NCBI RefSeq assembly: GCF_018991925.1
Contig: NW_024742338.1
Location: 3,490,750-3,554,749, forward strand
Direction: 5' to 3'
Length of the DNA: 64,000 nucleotides
Source of the DNA: Homarus americanus
Taxonomy: Eukaryota > Arthropoda > Malacostraca > Decapoda > Nephropidae
Position numbers and translations under genes: made by a program. Positions 47,101 through 58,984 of the stretch are shown one piece after another. The notes below the pieces were generated by a model. It was not told where the DNA came from, made no database searches, and was given only the letters and a program-made list of their open reading frames with translations. Numbering within the stretch: the first letter of the stretch is position 1; each line of letters begins with the position of its first letter.

Positions 47101-47470
47101 CACCCCGGAGATGAGGAGACGCTCACGCTCCAAGAGCCCAGCTCGTCGACCTATGGCTCACCGCTACATCGACGCAGTGTCCACCTTCAGTCTGTCGCAA
47201 AAGTTGCGGGACTTCTCTGACGCCGTGTTCACGACCAAGCGTAACACTGCAGGTGGTCAGCCAGGTGTATCAGGCAGTGCTGGCGGAGAGGTCAGAGGTC
47301 ACCAGAGGTCACTATCTAGTGTTTCAGCTCCGGGAGGTGATAACGAGGGCACGCTGAGGCCAGTCATTAAGAAAGGTCGTCGACCACCAGAAGGTTCACC
47401 TCCATCCCGCCGTGTTACCTTCAGCGCCCGCCACCGTGCAGGTCATGGAGGGACCCCCCATCTCCCTTAA
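44142..47470 (+). CDS. PTB/PID-like domain protein, uncharacterised, 4 coding exons
   Basis: Proposed coding exons: 44,142-44,306, 44,668-44,736, 45,256-45,429 and 45,545-47,470. All are phase 0, giving 777 residues. The N-terminal part resembles a phosphotyrosine-binding (PH-like) fold split by introns: FVCEVVYYGRRSVQG (residues 6-20), IRVTRHQGRK (exon 2), then in exon 4 DLFLMSDILYCHVA, RVVVVVVKDAG and HVFQCPNDDIARTLYAHYKE. An acidic/Ser loop from exon 3 lies inside it. The long C-terminus is probably disordered: a Gly tract at about 379-400, an Arg/Lys/Glu-rich stretch that may be helical, a Pro-rich APPPPPPRRHP segment, and RRSRSKSPARRP near 662. A scaffold or adaptor role at membrane receptors fits the fold, but partners are unknown. 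The exon 2 donor (AAG then GTTTGA) is weak. GC content and codon use are far higher than in flanking DNA. Confidence 0.68.
44806..45235 (+). repeat. Intronic G-rich minisatellite (GGTAACAGGTGTGGGAAGGG)
   Basis: About 20 irregular units of GGTAACAGGTGTGGGAAGGG and GGTAGCAGGTGTGGGAGG fill intron 2 of the PTB-like gene. The acceptor of exon 3 follows immediately. Frequent GGTGTGGG words resemble donor sites and could disturb splicing. Confidence 0.88.
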
Positions 47471-47509
47471 CTATGCCAGTATAATGTTGTGACCACCATC
47501 ACCTGGTGT

Positions 47510-47740
47510 TGGCGTGTGGCAGTGAGGGTGGTGTGGCAGGGTAGTGAGGGTAGTGTGGCAGGGTGAGATGGTGTGGCAGGGTGAGTGTGTGGCAGGGGTG
47601 GGGTAGTGTGGCAGGGTGAGGATGATGGTGTGTGGGATGGGTGTGGCAGGGTGGGGATAGTGTGTGGCAGGATGGGATGGTGTGGCAGGGGATGAGGGTA
47701 GTGTGGCAGGGTGGGGATGGTGATGATGGGGAGTGCCTGG
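47510..47740 (+). repeat. Short GTGTGGCAGGGTG tandem array in the 3' UTR region
   Basis: About twelve irregular GTGTGGCAGGGTGAGGATGG-type units begin just after the PTB-like stop codon. Confidence 0.85.
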
Positions 47741-47834
47741 TGAGGGGAGGCTTAGAGTGGAGCATGGGACCCAGAGGCTAACTAACCTAACCTCAGCCTG
47801 CTCACCCTGAAGAGCCAGGAAACGCCAGCCTCAC

Positions 47835-48122
47835 TCACCCATTCATCCCCCTCCCCTCACCACCTCACCACCTCCTCCCCTCACCGCCCTCCCTCACCAC
47901 CCCCTCCCTCACCCACCCCTCCCTCCCCACCCCTCCCCTCACCCCCCTCCTCACCACCCCCTCCCTCACCACCCCTCCCCCTCCATCACCCCCCTCCTCA
48001 CCACCCTCCCTCACCCCACCCTCCTCCACCCACCCTCCTCACCCCAATTCTCACCCACCTCCCACCACCCCCTCCTCACCACCCCTCCCTCACCACCCCC
48101 TCCCTCACCACCTCCTCCATCA
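47835..48122 (+). repeat. C-rich array (CCCCTCCCTCACCAC)
   Basis: About 18 irregular units of CCCCTCCCTCACCAC, probably within the 3' UTR of the PTB-like transcript. Confidence 0.9.
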
Positions 48123-48553
48123 GGCTGCTGGCCAGGTGTACCAGGATCATCAGTCATCCTCCAGGTGTAATAGTGACCACAACACCCGTGTAACTCTGGA
48201 CGCTCGAGGCACAGTAGTGAGGCTTCCTGCACCTCCCACTTGAGATGAGGTCAGGTGAGTGTGGGCGGACGGCTGGGCGGGACCTCACCCACGCCCACGG
48301 CAGGTTAGAAACAGCGGTGGTTAAAACTGTACTTAAATCCAGCGGAAGTTATAACCTGACACAAAATGCTCAAGAAAATGCTTCTAGCGTTGTGTTGTGT
48401 TGTGTTGCGTGACGAACCCCAGGTGGGCGGCGCTCTAGTGTTGCTTCTGTGTGTGTGGCGGAGGTGAGGTGTTGGACCTACACTCCAGGGTCGCCTCCCT
48501 CCTCTACACTACAGTATATATAAATAATATACAGTATATATGATTGTATTAAT

Positions 48554-48559
48554 AATAAA
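48554..48559 (+). terminator. Candidate polyadenylation signal AATAAA for the PTB-like gene
   Basis: AATAAA is followed within 30 bp by a T/GT-rich stretch (TTGATTGTGTTTATTTG), the expected downstream element. This gives a 3' UTR of about 1.1 kb. Confidence 0.45.
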
Positions 48560-48676
48560 GTATTTTCATTGATTGTGTTTATTTGATTATGTCCTTATCA
48601 GACCCACTCTGTCCTCCCCTACACCACTATTGTCACTACACAACTTAAAATTGTCTTAAAGAGTCTTAATATTAAC

Positions 48677-49265
48677 CAGGGTGTAGCACCAGGGTGTAGC
48701 ACCAGGGTGTAGCACCAGGGTGTAGCACCAGGGTGTAGCACAAGGGTGTAGCACCAGGGTGTAGCACCAGGGTGTAGCACCAGGGTGTAGCACCAGGGTG
48801 TAGCACCAGGGTGTAGCACCAGGGTGTAGCACCAGGGTGTAGCACCAGGGTGTAGCACCAGGGTGCCTCGGGGTGTAACACCAGGTCTTTGCAGAGTGTG
48901 CACCAGGGTGTAGCACCAGGGTGTAGCACCAGGGTGTAGCACTGCAGGGTGTAGCACCAGGAGTGTAGCACCAGGGAGTGTAACGCACCAGGGTGTAACA
49001 CAGGGTGTAGCACCAGGTGTGTAGCACCAGGGTGTAACACCAGGGTGTAACACCAGGGTGTGCACCAGGGTGCTTACCAGGGTGTAGCACGGGGTGTAGC
49101 ACGGTGTAACACCAGGGTGTAGCACCAGGGTGCACTGTAGCACCAGGGTGTAGCACCAGGGTGTAGCACCAGGGTGTAGCACCAGGGTGTAGCACCAGGG
49201 TGTAGCACCAGGGTGTAGCACCAGGGTGTAGCACCAGGGTGTAGCACCAGGGTGTAGCACCAAGG
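48677..49265 (+). repeat. 13-bp minisatellite (CACCAGGGTGTAG)
   Basis: About 44 copies of CACCAGGGTGTAG; the centre (about 48,865-49,140) carries indels while both ends are perfect. Minus-strand frames translate it as a 13-residue repeat and are not genes. Confidence 0.95.
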
Positions 49266-49499
49266 GTCATTCCCGCACCTACAGACACTATCTCAGGCCT
49301 CAGCCATCAAGCTCCTCTGATATAATTTACTGTATAAGACTTTTGACAGTATGACAGGAGGAGGAGGAGGGTGTGAGGGTGAGGGCGTCCTGGAGGGGAA
49401 AGCAGGAAGTGTGGCAGAAGAAACTGGCGAAATTTAGCGAAACTTGTAACGTCTCCAACCACAAGACTACCGCAGGGTGCACCCCGGGCCCCTGCTGCG

Positions 49500-49772
49500 G
49501 TGCTGTGACTGTGTGCACCCCCACACACCCGGCCTGGCCTGAAGAAAGGAGGGGCCCCACACACCTGGCCTGGAGAAGGGAGGGGGCCCACACACACCTG
49601 GCCTGGAGAAGGGAGGGGCCCCACACACCCGGCCTGGCCTGGAGAAGGGAGGGCCCCCCCCACACACACCTGGCCTGGAGAAGGGAGGGGCCCCACACAC
49701 CCGGCCTGGCCTGGAGAAGGGAGGGGCCCCCCCACACACACCTGGCCTGGAGAAGGGAGGGGCCCTCATGTC
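49500..49772 (+). repeat. CCTGGCCTGGAGAAGGGAGG tandem repeat
   Basis: Seven to eight units of CACACACCTGGCCTGGAGAA followed by GGGAGGGGCCC, some with an extra CCTGGCCTGG step, giving units of about 32-45 bp. Confidence 0.92.
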
Positions 49773-49851
49773 TGGACGGAGTCTTGGTGAAGTCATAGTA
49801 AACAAAGTGACGTCATAGGAAACACGCGTCGTTATGCTACAGTCAGATGGT

Positions 49852-50812
49852 ATATCCCCCTCACCCACCCTCCTCCCTCACCCTCCCCACTTCACCCTCC
49901 CCACCCTCTCACTCCCCACCCTCCTCCCCCTGCCACCCCCCACTCTCACCTCCTCCCACACCTCTCACCTCACCTCCTCACCTCTCACTCACCACCTCTC
50001 ACTCGCCTCCCATCACTCTCTCCCCCACCCTCACCCCACCCCAACCTCCCCACCTCACCTCCAACCCCACCCCCACCCCACCCCCACTCCCCACCCTCCC
50101 CACCCTCCCCCACCCCAACCCCACCCCAACTCTCACCCCACTCTCCCTCCTCACCCCCCACCTCACCCCACCCCCTCTCACTTCTCACCCTCCCCCAACT
50201 CTCCCCACCTCACCCCCCCCCCCCACCCCCTCACCTCACCTCCTCACCCCCCCACCACCCCCACTCTGTCCTCCCTCACTTCACTCCCCACCTCCCCCAC
50301 CCCCACTCACCTCCTCCACCCTCCTGACTCCACCCTCAACTCTCACCTCACCTCCTCACCTCACCTCCTCCCTCACCCCACTCCCCGCCAACTCTCCCCA
50401 CATCACCTCCTGTCTCAACCATCACCCCCAACCCCCAACCTCCCCACCCCCCAACCCCCCAACCCCCACCCCACCCTCCCCACCCCACCCTCCTCACCTC
50501 ACCCTCCCACCCTGACCCCCACTCCACCCTCCCCGTCAGTCTCCCACCTCCCACCTCAACCTCCCCAACCTCCTCACCTCAACCTCCTGTCTCCACACCT
50601 CCCACCCCCCACCCCCCACCCCACCCCACCCCCACCCCACCCCCACTCCCACTCCCCAACCTCCCACCAACCTCCAGTCCCAACCTCCCACCTCCCACCT
50701 CAACCTCCCAACCTCCACCTCCCCAACCTCTCACTCTCACCTCCTCACCCTCTCTACCTCACCCTCCCTCTCACCCTCACCCTCCTCCCCCTCACCCCCC
50801 TCTTACCCCTTT
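49852..50812 (+). repeat. C-rich (CCCCACCCTC)n tract
   Basis: About 960 bp made almost only of C, A and T (CCCCACCCTC, CTCCTCACCT). G is nearly absent, so Pro/Ser/His/Thr frames stay open on this strand by composition. i-motif formation is plausible. Confidence 0.94.
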
Positions 50813-51200
50813 GTAAATAAAAATAAAATAAATAATAAATTAATACAAAATAAAAACACATAAATTAAGACATAAAATTCGGTTACAAAATTAAGAACAA
50901 AATCCAAATAAAATAAAATTAATATTGTTGAAAATTAAAAAAAAAATCTACCAATAAAATGATTTAATAAATAACAATAAAAACGAAAATAAAATTCCTC
51001 AATAAATATTAAAAATAAATAAAAAAATAAAAAAAATAAAACCCACTAAAAATAAATAAAAATCTATATAATTTGTATTTTATAATTTAAACCAATAAAT
51101 AAAGAAAATGGAATAAATTAAATTATATAAGAAATTACTGCTAGGGAAAATAAATTGAAAAATAAAATTGATGATAAATCTTTGGCATAAAAAATAAATT
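50813..51200. other. AT-rich island (AAATAAAA)
   Basis: Nearly pure A/T with repeated AAATAAAA and AATAAATAA words, sharply bounded by the C-rich tract on the left and the 16-bp minisatellite on the right. No gene. Confidence 0.9.
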
Positions 51201-51224
51201 GACAAGTAGACTTATTAACCTCAT

Positions 51225-52258
51225 GACCTCCTGACACTCATTGATAGTTCCTGACACTGATAGTTCCTGACACTGATAGCTCCTGACACTCATTGGTAGT
51301 TCCTGACACTGATAGCTCCTGACACTGATAGTTCCTGACACTCATTGATAGTTCCTGACACTGATAGCTCCTGACACTGATAGTTCCTGACACTCATTGA
51401 TAGCTCCTGACACTGATAGTTCCTGACACTGATAGCTCCTGACACTCATTGGTAGTTCCTGACACTGATAGCTCCTGACACTCATTGATAGTTCCTGACA
51501 CTGATAGTTCCTGACACTCATTGGTAGCTCCTGACACTGATAGTTCCTGACACTCATTGAAGTAGCTCCTGACACTAATAGTTCTGACACTGATAGCTCC
51601 CTGACACTGATAACTCCTGACACTCATTGGTAGTTCCTGACACTGATAGTTCCTGACACTCATGGTAGCTCCTGACACTAATAGTTCTGACTTTGATAGC
51701 TCCTGACACTGATAGTTCCTGACACTCATTGGTAGCTCCTGACACTGATAGTTCCTGACTGCTCATTGGTAGCTCCTGACGCTGATAGTTCCTGACACTG
51801 GTAGCTCCCTGGCACTGATGGCTCCTGGCCTCATTGGTAGCTCTGACACTGATAGCTCCTGACACTGATGGCTCCTGACATTCAATGGTAGTTCCTGACA
51901 CTGATAGCTCCTGACACTCATTGGTAGTTCCTGGCACTGATGGCTCCTGACACTGATAGCTCTGACTCATTTGGTAGCTCCTGACACCTGATAGCTCCTG
52001 ACACTCATTGGTAGCTCCTGACACTGATAGCTCCTGACACTGATAGCTCCTGGCACTGATAGCTCCTGACACTGATAGCTCCTGACACTCATTGGTAGTT
52101 CCTGACACTGATAGTTCTGACACTCATTGGTAGCTCTGACACTGATAGCTCCTGACACTGATAGCTCCTGACATAATGGCTCCAGACACTGATAGCTCCT
52201 GGCCTCATTGAAGGTGGTTCTGTTGCTGATGGCTCCTGACACTCTCATAGTTACTGAC
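51225..52258 (+). repeat. 16-bp minisatellite (CTGACACTGATAGCTC)
   Basis: About 60 units of CTGACACTGATAGCTC or GATAGTTC, interspersed with a longer variant that inserts CATTGGTAG. The minus-strand frame repeats SYQCQELSV and is not a gene. Confidence 0.95.
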
Positions 52259-52259
52259 C

Positions 52260-55200
52260 TCTGGTAGGTGGTGGTAGGGAGTGAGTGGTGTTAGTGGGAG
52301 GTAGTGGTAGGAAGTAGTGGTAGTAAGAGAGTAGTGGTGAAGTGATGGTAAAGGTAGTGGTAGGAGGTGGTGGTGAGAGGTGGTGAGTGGGAGGTGGTGA
52401 GGGGTGGTGGTGGGAGGTGAGGGGTGGGGTGGTGGTGGTGAGATTGGTGGTGGGAGTTGGTGGTGGTGGGGTGAGGTGGTGGGGTGGTGGTGGTGGGGTT
52501 GGTGGTGGGGTGGTGGTCAGTGGGGTGGGGTTGGTGGTGGTGGGGGTGGGGTGGGAGTTGGTGGTGGTGGAGTGGTGGTGGGGTTGGTGGTGGTGGGGTG
52601 GTGGTGGTGGGTGGTGGTGGGGTTGGTGGTGGGGTGGTGGTGGGGAGTGAGTGGTGGTGGGGGTGGTGGATGGTGGTGGTGGGAGGGGTTGGTGGTGGTG
52701 GGGTGGTGGTGGGGGTGGTGGTGGGGGTGGTGGGGGAGTGGGTGGTGATGGGGGTGGTGAGAGGGGTGGTGGTGGTGGAGGTGGTGGTGGGGTGGTGGTG
52801 GTGGGGGTGGTGGTGAGTGGGGAGGTGGTGGTAGTGGGGAGGTGGTGGTGGGGAGTTGGTGGTGGTGGGAGGTGGGGTGAGGTGGGAGTGGTGGTGAGTG
52901 GGGTGGTGGTGGTGGGAGGTGGTGGTGTGGGAGGTGGGTGGGTGGGGTGGTGGGGAGTCAGTGGTGGTGGGGAGTGGTGGTGGGGTGGTGGTGGTGGGGT
53001 GGGGGTTGGTGGGGAGTGGTGTGGTGGGGTGGTGGTGGGGTGGTAGTAGTGGGGGTGGTGGGGTGGTGGTGGTGGTGGGGAGGTGGTGGGTGGGGTGGTG
53101 GTGTGGGGAGGGTGGTGGGAGGTGGTGGTGGGGTTGGTGGTGGTGGTGGGGGGTGGGGTTGGGGGTGAGTGGGAGGTGGTGGTGAGGTGGTGAGGTGGTG
53201 AGGTGGGAGGTGGTGGAGATTGGGGTAGTGGGGTGGTGGTGAGTGGGAGGTAGTGGTGAGGTGTGGTGGTGAGTGGGAGTGGTGGTGGGGTGGAGGTGGT
53301 GGTGGGAGTGTGGTGGTGGGAGGTGGTGGTGAGTGGGAGTGTGGTGGTGGGGTGGTGGTGTGAGGTGGTGGGGTGGTGGTGAGTGGGGTGGTGGTGGGGG
53401 AGTGGTGGTGGGGGTGGTGGTGGGGTAGTGGTGGTGGGGGTGGTGGTGGGGTGGTGGTAGTGGGGTGGTGGTGGGAGTGGTGGTGTGGTGGGGGTGGTGG
53501 TGGGGGTGGGGAGTGGTGTGGGGTGGTGGTGGGGTGGTGGTGGTGGGGTGGGGTGGTGTGGGAGGTGGTGGTGGGAGTGGTGGTGGGGTTGAGGTGGTGG
53601 TGGGTGGGAGGTGAGGTGGTGGTGGGAGGTGGTGGTGGAGGTGGGAGTGGTGGGGTGGTGGTGAGTGGGGTGGTGGTGGGAGTGTGGTGAAGTGGAGGTG
53701 GTGGTGGGGTGAGGTGGTGGTAGTTGGGGGTGGTGGTGGGGTGGTGGTGGAGTTGGTGTTGAGGTGGGGTGGTGGTGGGGTGGTGTTGGTGGGGGTGGTG
53801 GTGGGGTAGTGGTGGTGGGGTGGTGGTGGGGTGGTGGTGGTGGGGTGGTGGTGTGGGAGTGGGGTGGTGGTGGGGTGGTGGTTGGTGGGGTTGGTGGTGG
53901 GGTTGGGGTTGGTGGGGTGGTGGTTGTGGGAGGTGGTGGTGGTGGTGGGGTGGTGGTGGTGGGGTTGGGTTGGTGAGGGTGGTGGTTGGTGGTGGTGGGT
54001 TGGTGGTGGGAGTTGGTGGTGGGGTGGGGTGGTGGAGTGGTGGTGGTGGGGTGGTGGTGGGGTTGGTGGTGGTGGGGTGGTGGGTGGGTTGGTGGGTGGT
54101 GGTGGGGTTGGTGGTGGGGTGGTGTGGTGGTGGTGGGTTGGTGGTGGGGTTGGTGGGTTGGTGGTGGTGGGGTTGGGTTGGGGTTGGTGGGGTGGTGGGG
54201 ATGGGGTGGGTGGTGGGGTGGTGGTGGGGTTGGGGTTGGTGGGGTGGTGGTGGTGGGGTGGTGGTGGGTTGTGGTGGGGTGGTGGGGAGGTGGTGGTGAG
54301 GGAGTTGGTGGTGGTGGGAGTTGGTGGTGGTGGGATGTGGTGGTGGGAGGTGTAGTGAGTGGGAGGTGGTGGTGGAGTGTGGTGGTGGTGGGAGGTGGTG
54401 GTGGTGGGGTGGTGGTGGGGTTGGTGGTGGTGGGTGGTGGTGGGGTTGGTGGTGGGGTGGTGGTGGGTTGGTGGTGGGGTGGTGGTGGGAGTGGTGGTGG
54501 TGGGGTGGTGGTGGGGTTGGTGGTGGTGGGGTTGGTGGTGGGGTGGTGGTGGTGGGGTGGGGTGGTGGTGGGGTGGTGGTGGGAGTTGGTGGTGGGGTTG
54601 GTGGTTGGTGGGGTTGGGGTGGTGGTGGTGGGGTGGTGGTGGGGTTGGTGGTGGGGTTGGTGGTGGTGGGGGGGTGGTGGGGTTGGTGGTGTGGGGTGGT
54701 GGTGGGGTGGGGTGGGGTTGGTGGGGTTGGTGGTGGGGTTGGTGGTGGGGTTGGTGGTGGTGGGATTGGTGGGTTGGGGTTGGTGGTGGTGGGAGTTGGT
54801 GGTGGGGTTGGTGGGTGGTGGGGTGGTGGGGTTGGTGGTGGGGTTGGTGGTTGGTGGGGTTGGTGGTTGGGGTGGTGGTGGGGTTGGTGGGGTGGGGGTT
54901 GGTGGTTGGTGGGGTGGGGTGTGGGGGTTGGTGGTGGTGGGGTTGGTGGTTGGGTTGGTGGTGGTGGGTTGGTGGTTGGGTTGGGGTGGTGGTGGGGTTG
55001 GTGGTTGGGGTTGGTGGTGGTGGGAGGTGGTGGGGTGGTGGTGGTGGGAGGTGGTGGTGGGGGTGGGTGAGGTGGTGGGAGGTGAGGTGGTGGGGTGGTG
55101 GTGGTGAGGTGGTGGTGGGGGTTGGTGGTGGGGTGGTGGTGGTGGGGTGGTGGTGGGGTTGGTGGTGGGGTGGTGGTGGGGTGGTGGTGGTGGGGTGGGT

Positions 55201-57127
55201 GGGGTGGTGGTGGTGGGGTGGTTGGGGTTGGTGGTGGGTTGGTGGGGTTGGTGGTGGTGGGGTTGGTGGTGGGGTTGGTGGTTGGTGGGGTTGGGTGTGG
55301 TGGTTGGTGGGGTGGGTGATGTGGTGGTTGGGTGGGGTTGTTGGTGGTGGGGTTGGGTTGTGGTGGTGTGGGGAGTTGGGTTGTCTTGGTGGTGGGAGTT
55401 GGGATTGCTGGTGGTGGTGGGGTGGGTGCCTTGGTGGTGGTGGGTGGGGGTGCTTGTGGTGGTGTGGGGTTGCTGTGGTGGTGGTGGGGTGGGTGTTGTG
55501 GTGGTGGGGGTGGGTGTTGGTGGTGGTGGGGATTGGGGTTGGTGAGAGTTGGTGGTGGGGTGGGTGTGGTGGTGGTGGGGAGTTGGGTTGACTTGGTGGT
55601 GAGTGGGGTTGGGGATGCTGTGGTGGTTGGTGGGGTGGGTTGCTGTGGTGTGGTGGGGTTGGGATGCTTGGTGGTGGTGGGGTGGGTTGGTGGTGGGGTT
55701 GGGGTTGTGGTGGGGGTGGGATGCTTGGTGGTGGTGGGGAGGTGGGGATGCTTTGGTGGTGGTGGGAGGTGGGGATGCTTTGGTGGTGGTGGGAGGTGGG
55801 GATGCCTTGGTGGTGGTGGGGAGGTGGGGATGGCATGGTGGTGGTGGGGTGGGGATGCTGGTGGTGGTGGAGGTGGGTGCTGGTGGTGGTGAGGTGGGGA
55901 TGCTTGAGGTGGTGGTGGGAGGTGGGGATCTGTGGTGGTGGTGGGAGGTGGGGTGCTTGGTGGTGGTGGGAGTGGGGATGCTGGTGGTGAGGTGGGGTGG
56001 GGATGGCTGAGTGGTGGTAGGAGGTGGGGATGGCTGGTGGTGGTGGTGGGGAGGTGGGGATACCTTGGTGGTGGGAGGTGGGGATGCTGGTGGTGGTGGG
56101 GTGGGGATGCTGTGGTGGTGGTGGAGGTGGGGATGCTTTGGTGGTGGTGGGGGTGGGGATGCTTGGTGGTGGTGGGAGGTGGGGATGCTTTGGTGGTGGT
56201 GGGAGGTGGGGATCTTTGAGTGGTGGTGGGAGGTGGGATGCTTTGGTGGTGGTGGGAGGTGGGATGCCTTGAGTGGTGGGTGGGAGGTGGGGATGCTGGT
56301 GGTGGTGGGAGGTGGGATGGCTGGTGGTGGTGGGAGGTGGGATACTTTGGTGGTGGTGAGGTGGGGATCGCGGTGGTGGTGGGTGGGGATGCTTTGGTGG
56401 TGGTGGGAGGTGGGGATGCTTTGGTGGTGGTGGGAGGTGGGGATGCTTGAGTGGTGGTGGGAGGTGGGGATGCTTTGGTGGTGGTGGGAGGTGGGGATGC
56501 TCGTGGTGGTAGGGAGGTGGGGATGCTGGTGGTGGTGGGAGGTGGGGATGGCAGGTGGTGGTGGGAGGTGGGGATGTGTGGTGGTGGTAGGAGGTGGGGA
56601 TACATGGTGGTGGTGGGAGGTGGGGATACCTTAGTGGTGGTTGGAGGTGGGGGTACCTTGGTGGTGGTGGGAGGTGGGGATGGCACAGTGGTGGTAGGAG
56701 GTGGGGATGCTTGTAGTGGTGGTGGGAGGTGGGATGCCTTGGTGGTGGTGGGAGTGGGGATGCTTTGGTGGTGGTGGGGTGGGATGTGGTGGTGGTTGGA
56801 GGTGGGGTGCTTGTGAGGTGGTGAGGTGGGAGGTTGGGGTGCCTTGGTGGTGGTGGGGTGGGTGCCTTGGTGGTGTGGGAGGTTGGGATGCACGGTGGTG
56901 GTAGGAGGTGGGATTGTGTGGTGGTGTGGAGGTGGGGGTGCCTTGGTGGTGAGGGTGGGGGTGCCTTGGTGGTGGTGGGAGTTGGGATGCCTTGGTGGTG
57001 GTGGGGAGGTGGGGTGCCTTGGTGGTAGTAGGGAGGTGGGGTACTTAGTGGTGGTGAGGGAGGTGGGGAGTGCCTTGGTGGTAGTGGGAGGTGGGGTGCA
57101 TGTGGTGAGGGTGAGGTAGGAGGTGGG
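52260..57127 (+). repeat. 4.9-kb G-rich array (GGTGGTGGTGGGG), with 27-bp subarray
   Basis: From 52,260 to about 55,350 the plus strand is almost exclusively G and T (GGTGGTGGTGGGGTGGTGG). From about 55,700 to 57,100 a 27-bp unit appears, GATGCTTTGGTGGTGGTGGG plus AGGTGGG. Very long His/Pro/Thr frames on the minus strand (over 1,600 codons) and Trp/Gly/Val frames on plus are compositional artefacts. The array is rich in potential G-quadruplex motifs. Confidence 0.95.
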
Positions 57128-58940
57128 GTGCATAGAACATAAGAAATAGGGTCTGCAATAGGCCAGGTTGGCATTGCATGGGAGCTCTGTCGAGTTACTA
57201 CCACTCTATCATCATGAATCTATCTGTCCTCCTTTTAAAACTTTCCAGCGTTCCAGCACTTACTACAAAGTTGCTAAAGCTTTCACTCGTCCCACCACCC
57301 TATTTGTGAACCAGTTCCTTCTATCTCCTTCTAAACCTAAACTTATCAAGCTAAATTCGTTTGCTACAATCCTGCTCAGATATTATAAGAACTTTATCTA
57401 TATCTCCTTTAGTAATTCCTTTCATCACTTCAATACTTATATCATATCTACTTTCCGTCTTTCTAGAGAATGCAAGTTTAATTTCTTTCATCTATCTTGA
57501 TATGGAAGGTTTCTAAGTTCCGTAATCATTTTCGTATTCGCTGCACCGACTCCGGTGAATTTATATTCATTCTATAATAAGGGCACAGAACTGAACATAA
57601 TCGGTGCGGCCTGACTAGCGCAGATATAGTGCAATATGACCTCCGCACTCTTATTATACACTTCTAGATATAAAACCAATACTCTGTTTGCCTTATTTCG
57701 AACATTAAGCACTGTTTCTGGGCCAGGTCGGCCTAGTACCCTAAGTCTCTTATCGACTTCTCTGGGTTGTTGTTGTTAAGGCTGTATACATTATAAGTAT
57801 TTGTTCTTCCAATATTAAGTACGCTGCACTTGCTGGTGTTGAATTTCATTTGCCACTTTCTGACCACTCCTGCAGTTTATTTAGATCCTCCTGTAATGCA
57901 TTTGCATTCTGCCTGAATTCATCTGCCGCCCTATTTTAGTGTCAATCACCAAACTTGCTTATGTCACTGTGATCCAGTATCTAGATCGTTTTATGTGAAT
58001 TATGAACAAGTGGGCCCTGTACGGCCTAGGGCCCACTGGTTGCACGGCCCTCAGATTTAACACCATCTATGCTAATCCTCTGCGTTCTGACGATGAGCCA
58101 TGATTTTATCCAATTTAATACTTTCCCCTCGATACCATGAGCCACTTTTCTCAGAAGCCTCTGATGCGGTACTCTGTCAAATGCTTTGCTAAAGTCTAAT
58201 TAAATAACATCGTAATTTTGTCATTATCTACTACCTTGAAGACTTTCCTAAAAAACGTCAGCAGATTTGTTAGGGAAGATTTTCCCTTTGTAAATCCATG
58301 TTGAGAGTCGTAGATTAATTTGTTTTTCTTTAAATGCGATTGGATGCTATTTGCTATAAATGATTCAAGAAATTTCCCCACTACTGACGTCAAACTACAG
58401 TAATCGACCGGTGATTTGACACTGCTGCTCTGTCTCCATTTTTGGATATGTGTACTACATTTGCCTGTTTCCACAAGTCTGGCACAACTCCCGTGTCTTT
58501 TGATTTTGTAAATAAATTTACGAGGGGTCCGCTAATCTGTTCCTTACACTCTTTCAAAACTCGATGGAAAATTTCATCAGCCCTGGGGATTTTGTCTTCT
58601 TTAATTTAGTTATCTTCTTAAGAACATCATATTTTCTGATCGTGATATTCTTTAATTTCTCTTCTTCATTTCCCCTAAATATTAGTTCCACCTCTGCCAT
58701 TTCCTCGTGAATTTCTTCTGTGAAAACTGATAAGAAGTAGCTCTTTAATGCTTTGCTTATTTCCTCACTATCATCAATCACTTCCCCCTCTCTCTGACTT
58801 TAAAGGCCCCACTTTGTCCTCTTGACCTTTGTCCTATATACCTGGAAAAATCCTTTGGGATTCATCAGATTCTCGTGCTATCCTGATTTCAGTCTTGCCT
58901 TCCTTATTTTCTTAACATTCCTAGAAAGTGCGGACGCACA
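57128..58940 (-). pseudogene. CR1-like LINE, 5' truncated and decayed
   Basis: On the minus strand, order is preserved from left of the reverse transcriptase to the 3' end. Near 58,935-58,800 is RNVKKIRKARLKSG...NPKGFF; near 58,780-58,555 is SEEISKALKSYFLSVF...KSPG; near 58,410-58,200 is LTSVVGKFLESFI, IYDSQHGFTKGKSSLTNLL; near 57,900-57,800 is DLNKLQEWSESG; near 57,490-57,290 is MKGITKGDIDKV and LDKFRFRRR. The 3' end is at about 57,128, next to a TTATGTTC-type end. Stops and frameshifts are frequent, the YxDD region is degraded and the endonuclease is absent. Confidence 0.75.
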
Positions 58941-58984
58941 TGCTAACGCCAGGATCAGAGTGCTGGTACTTCTGGCATTCTCCT

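Noticed and set aside
48619..49288. Frames repeating LVLHPGATPWCYT on the minus strand
   Set aside because: Translation of the 13-bp minisatellite.
51342..52248. Frames repeating SYQCQELSV on the minus strand
   Set aside because: Translation of the 16-bp minisatellite.
52291..57204. A 1,637-codon minus-strand frame rich in His, Pro and Thr, and Trp/Gly/Val frames on the plus strand
   Set aside because: They translate a G/T-rich tandem array; the plus strand nearly lacks A and C, so stops cannot arise. No domain or splice structure.
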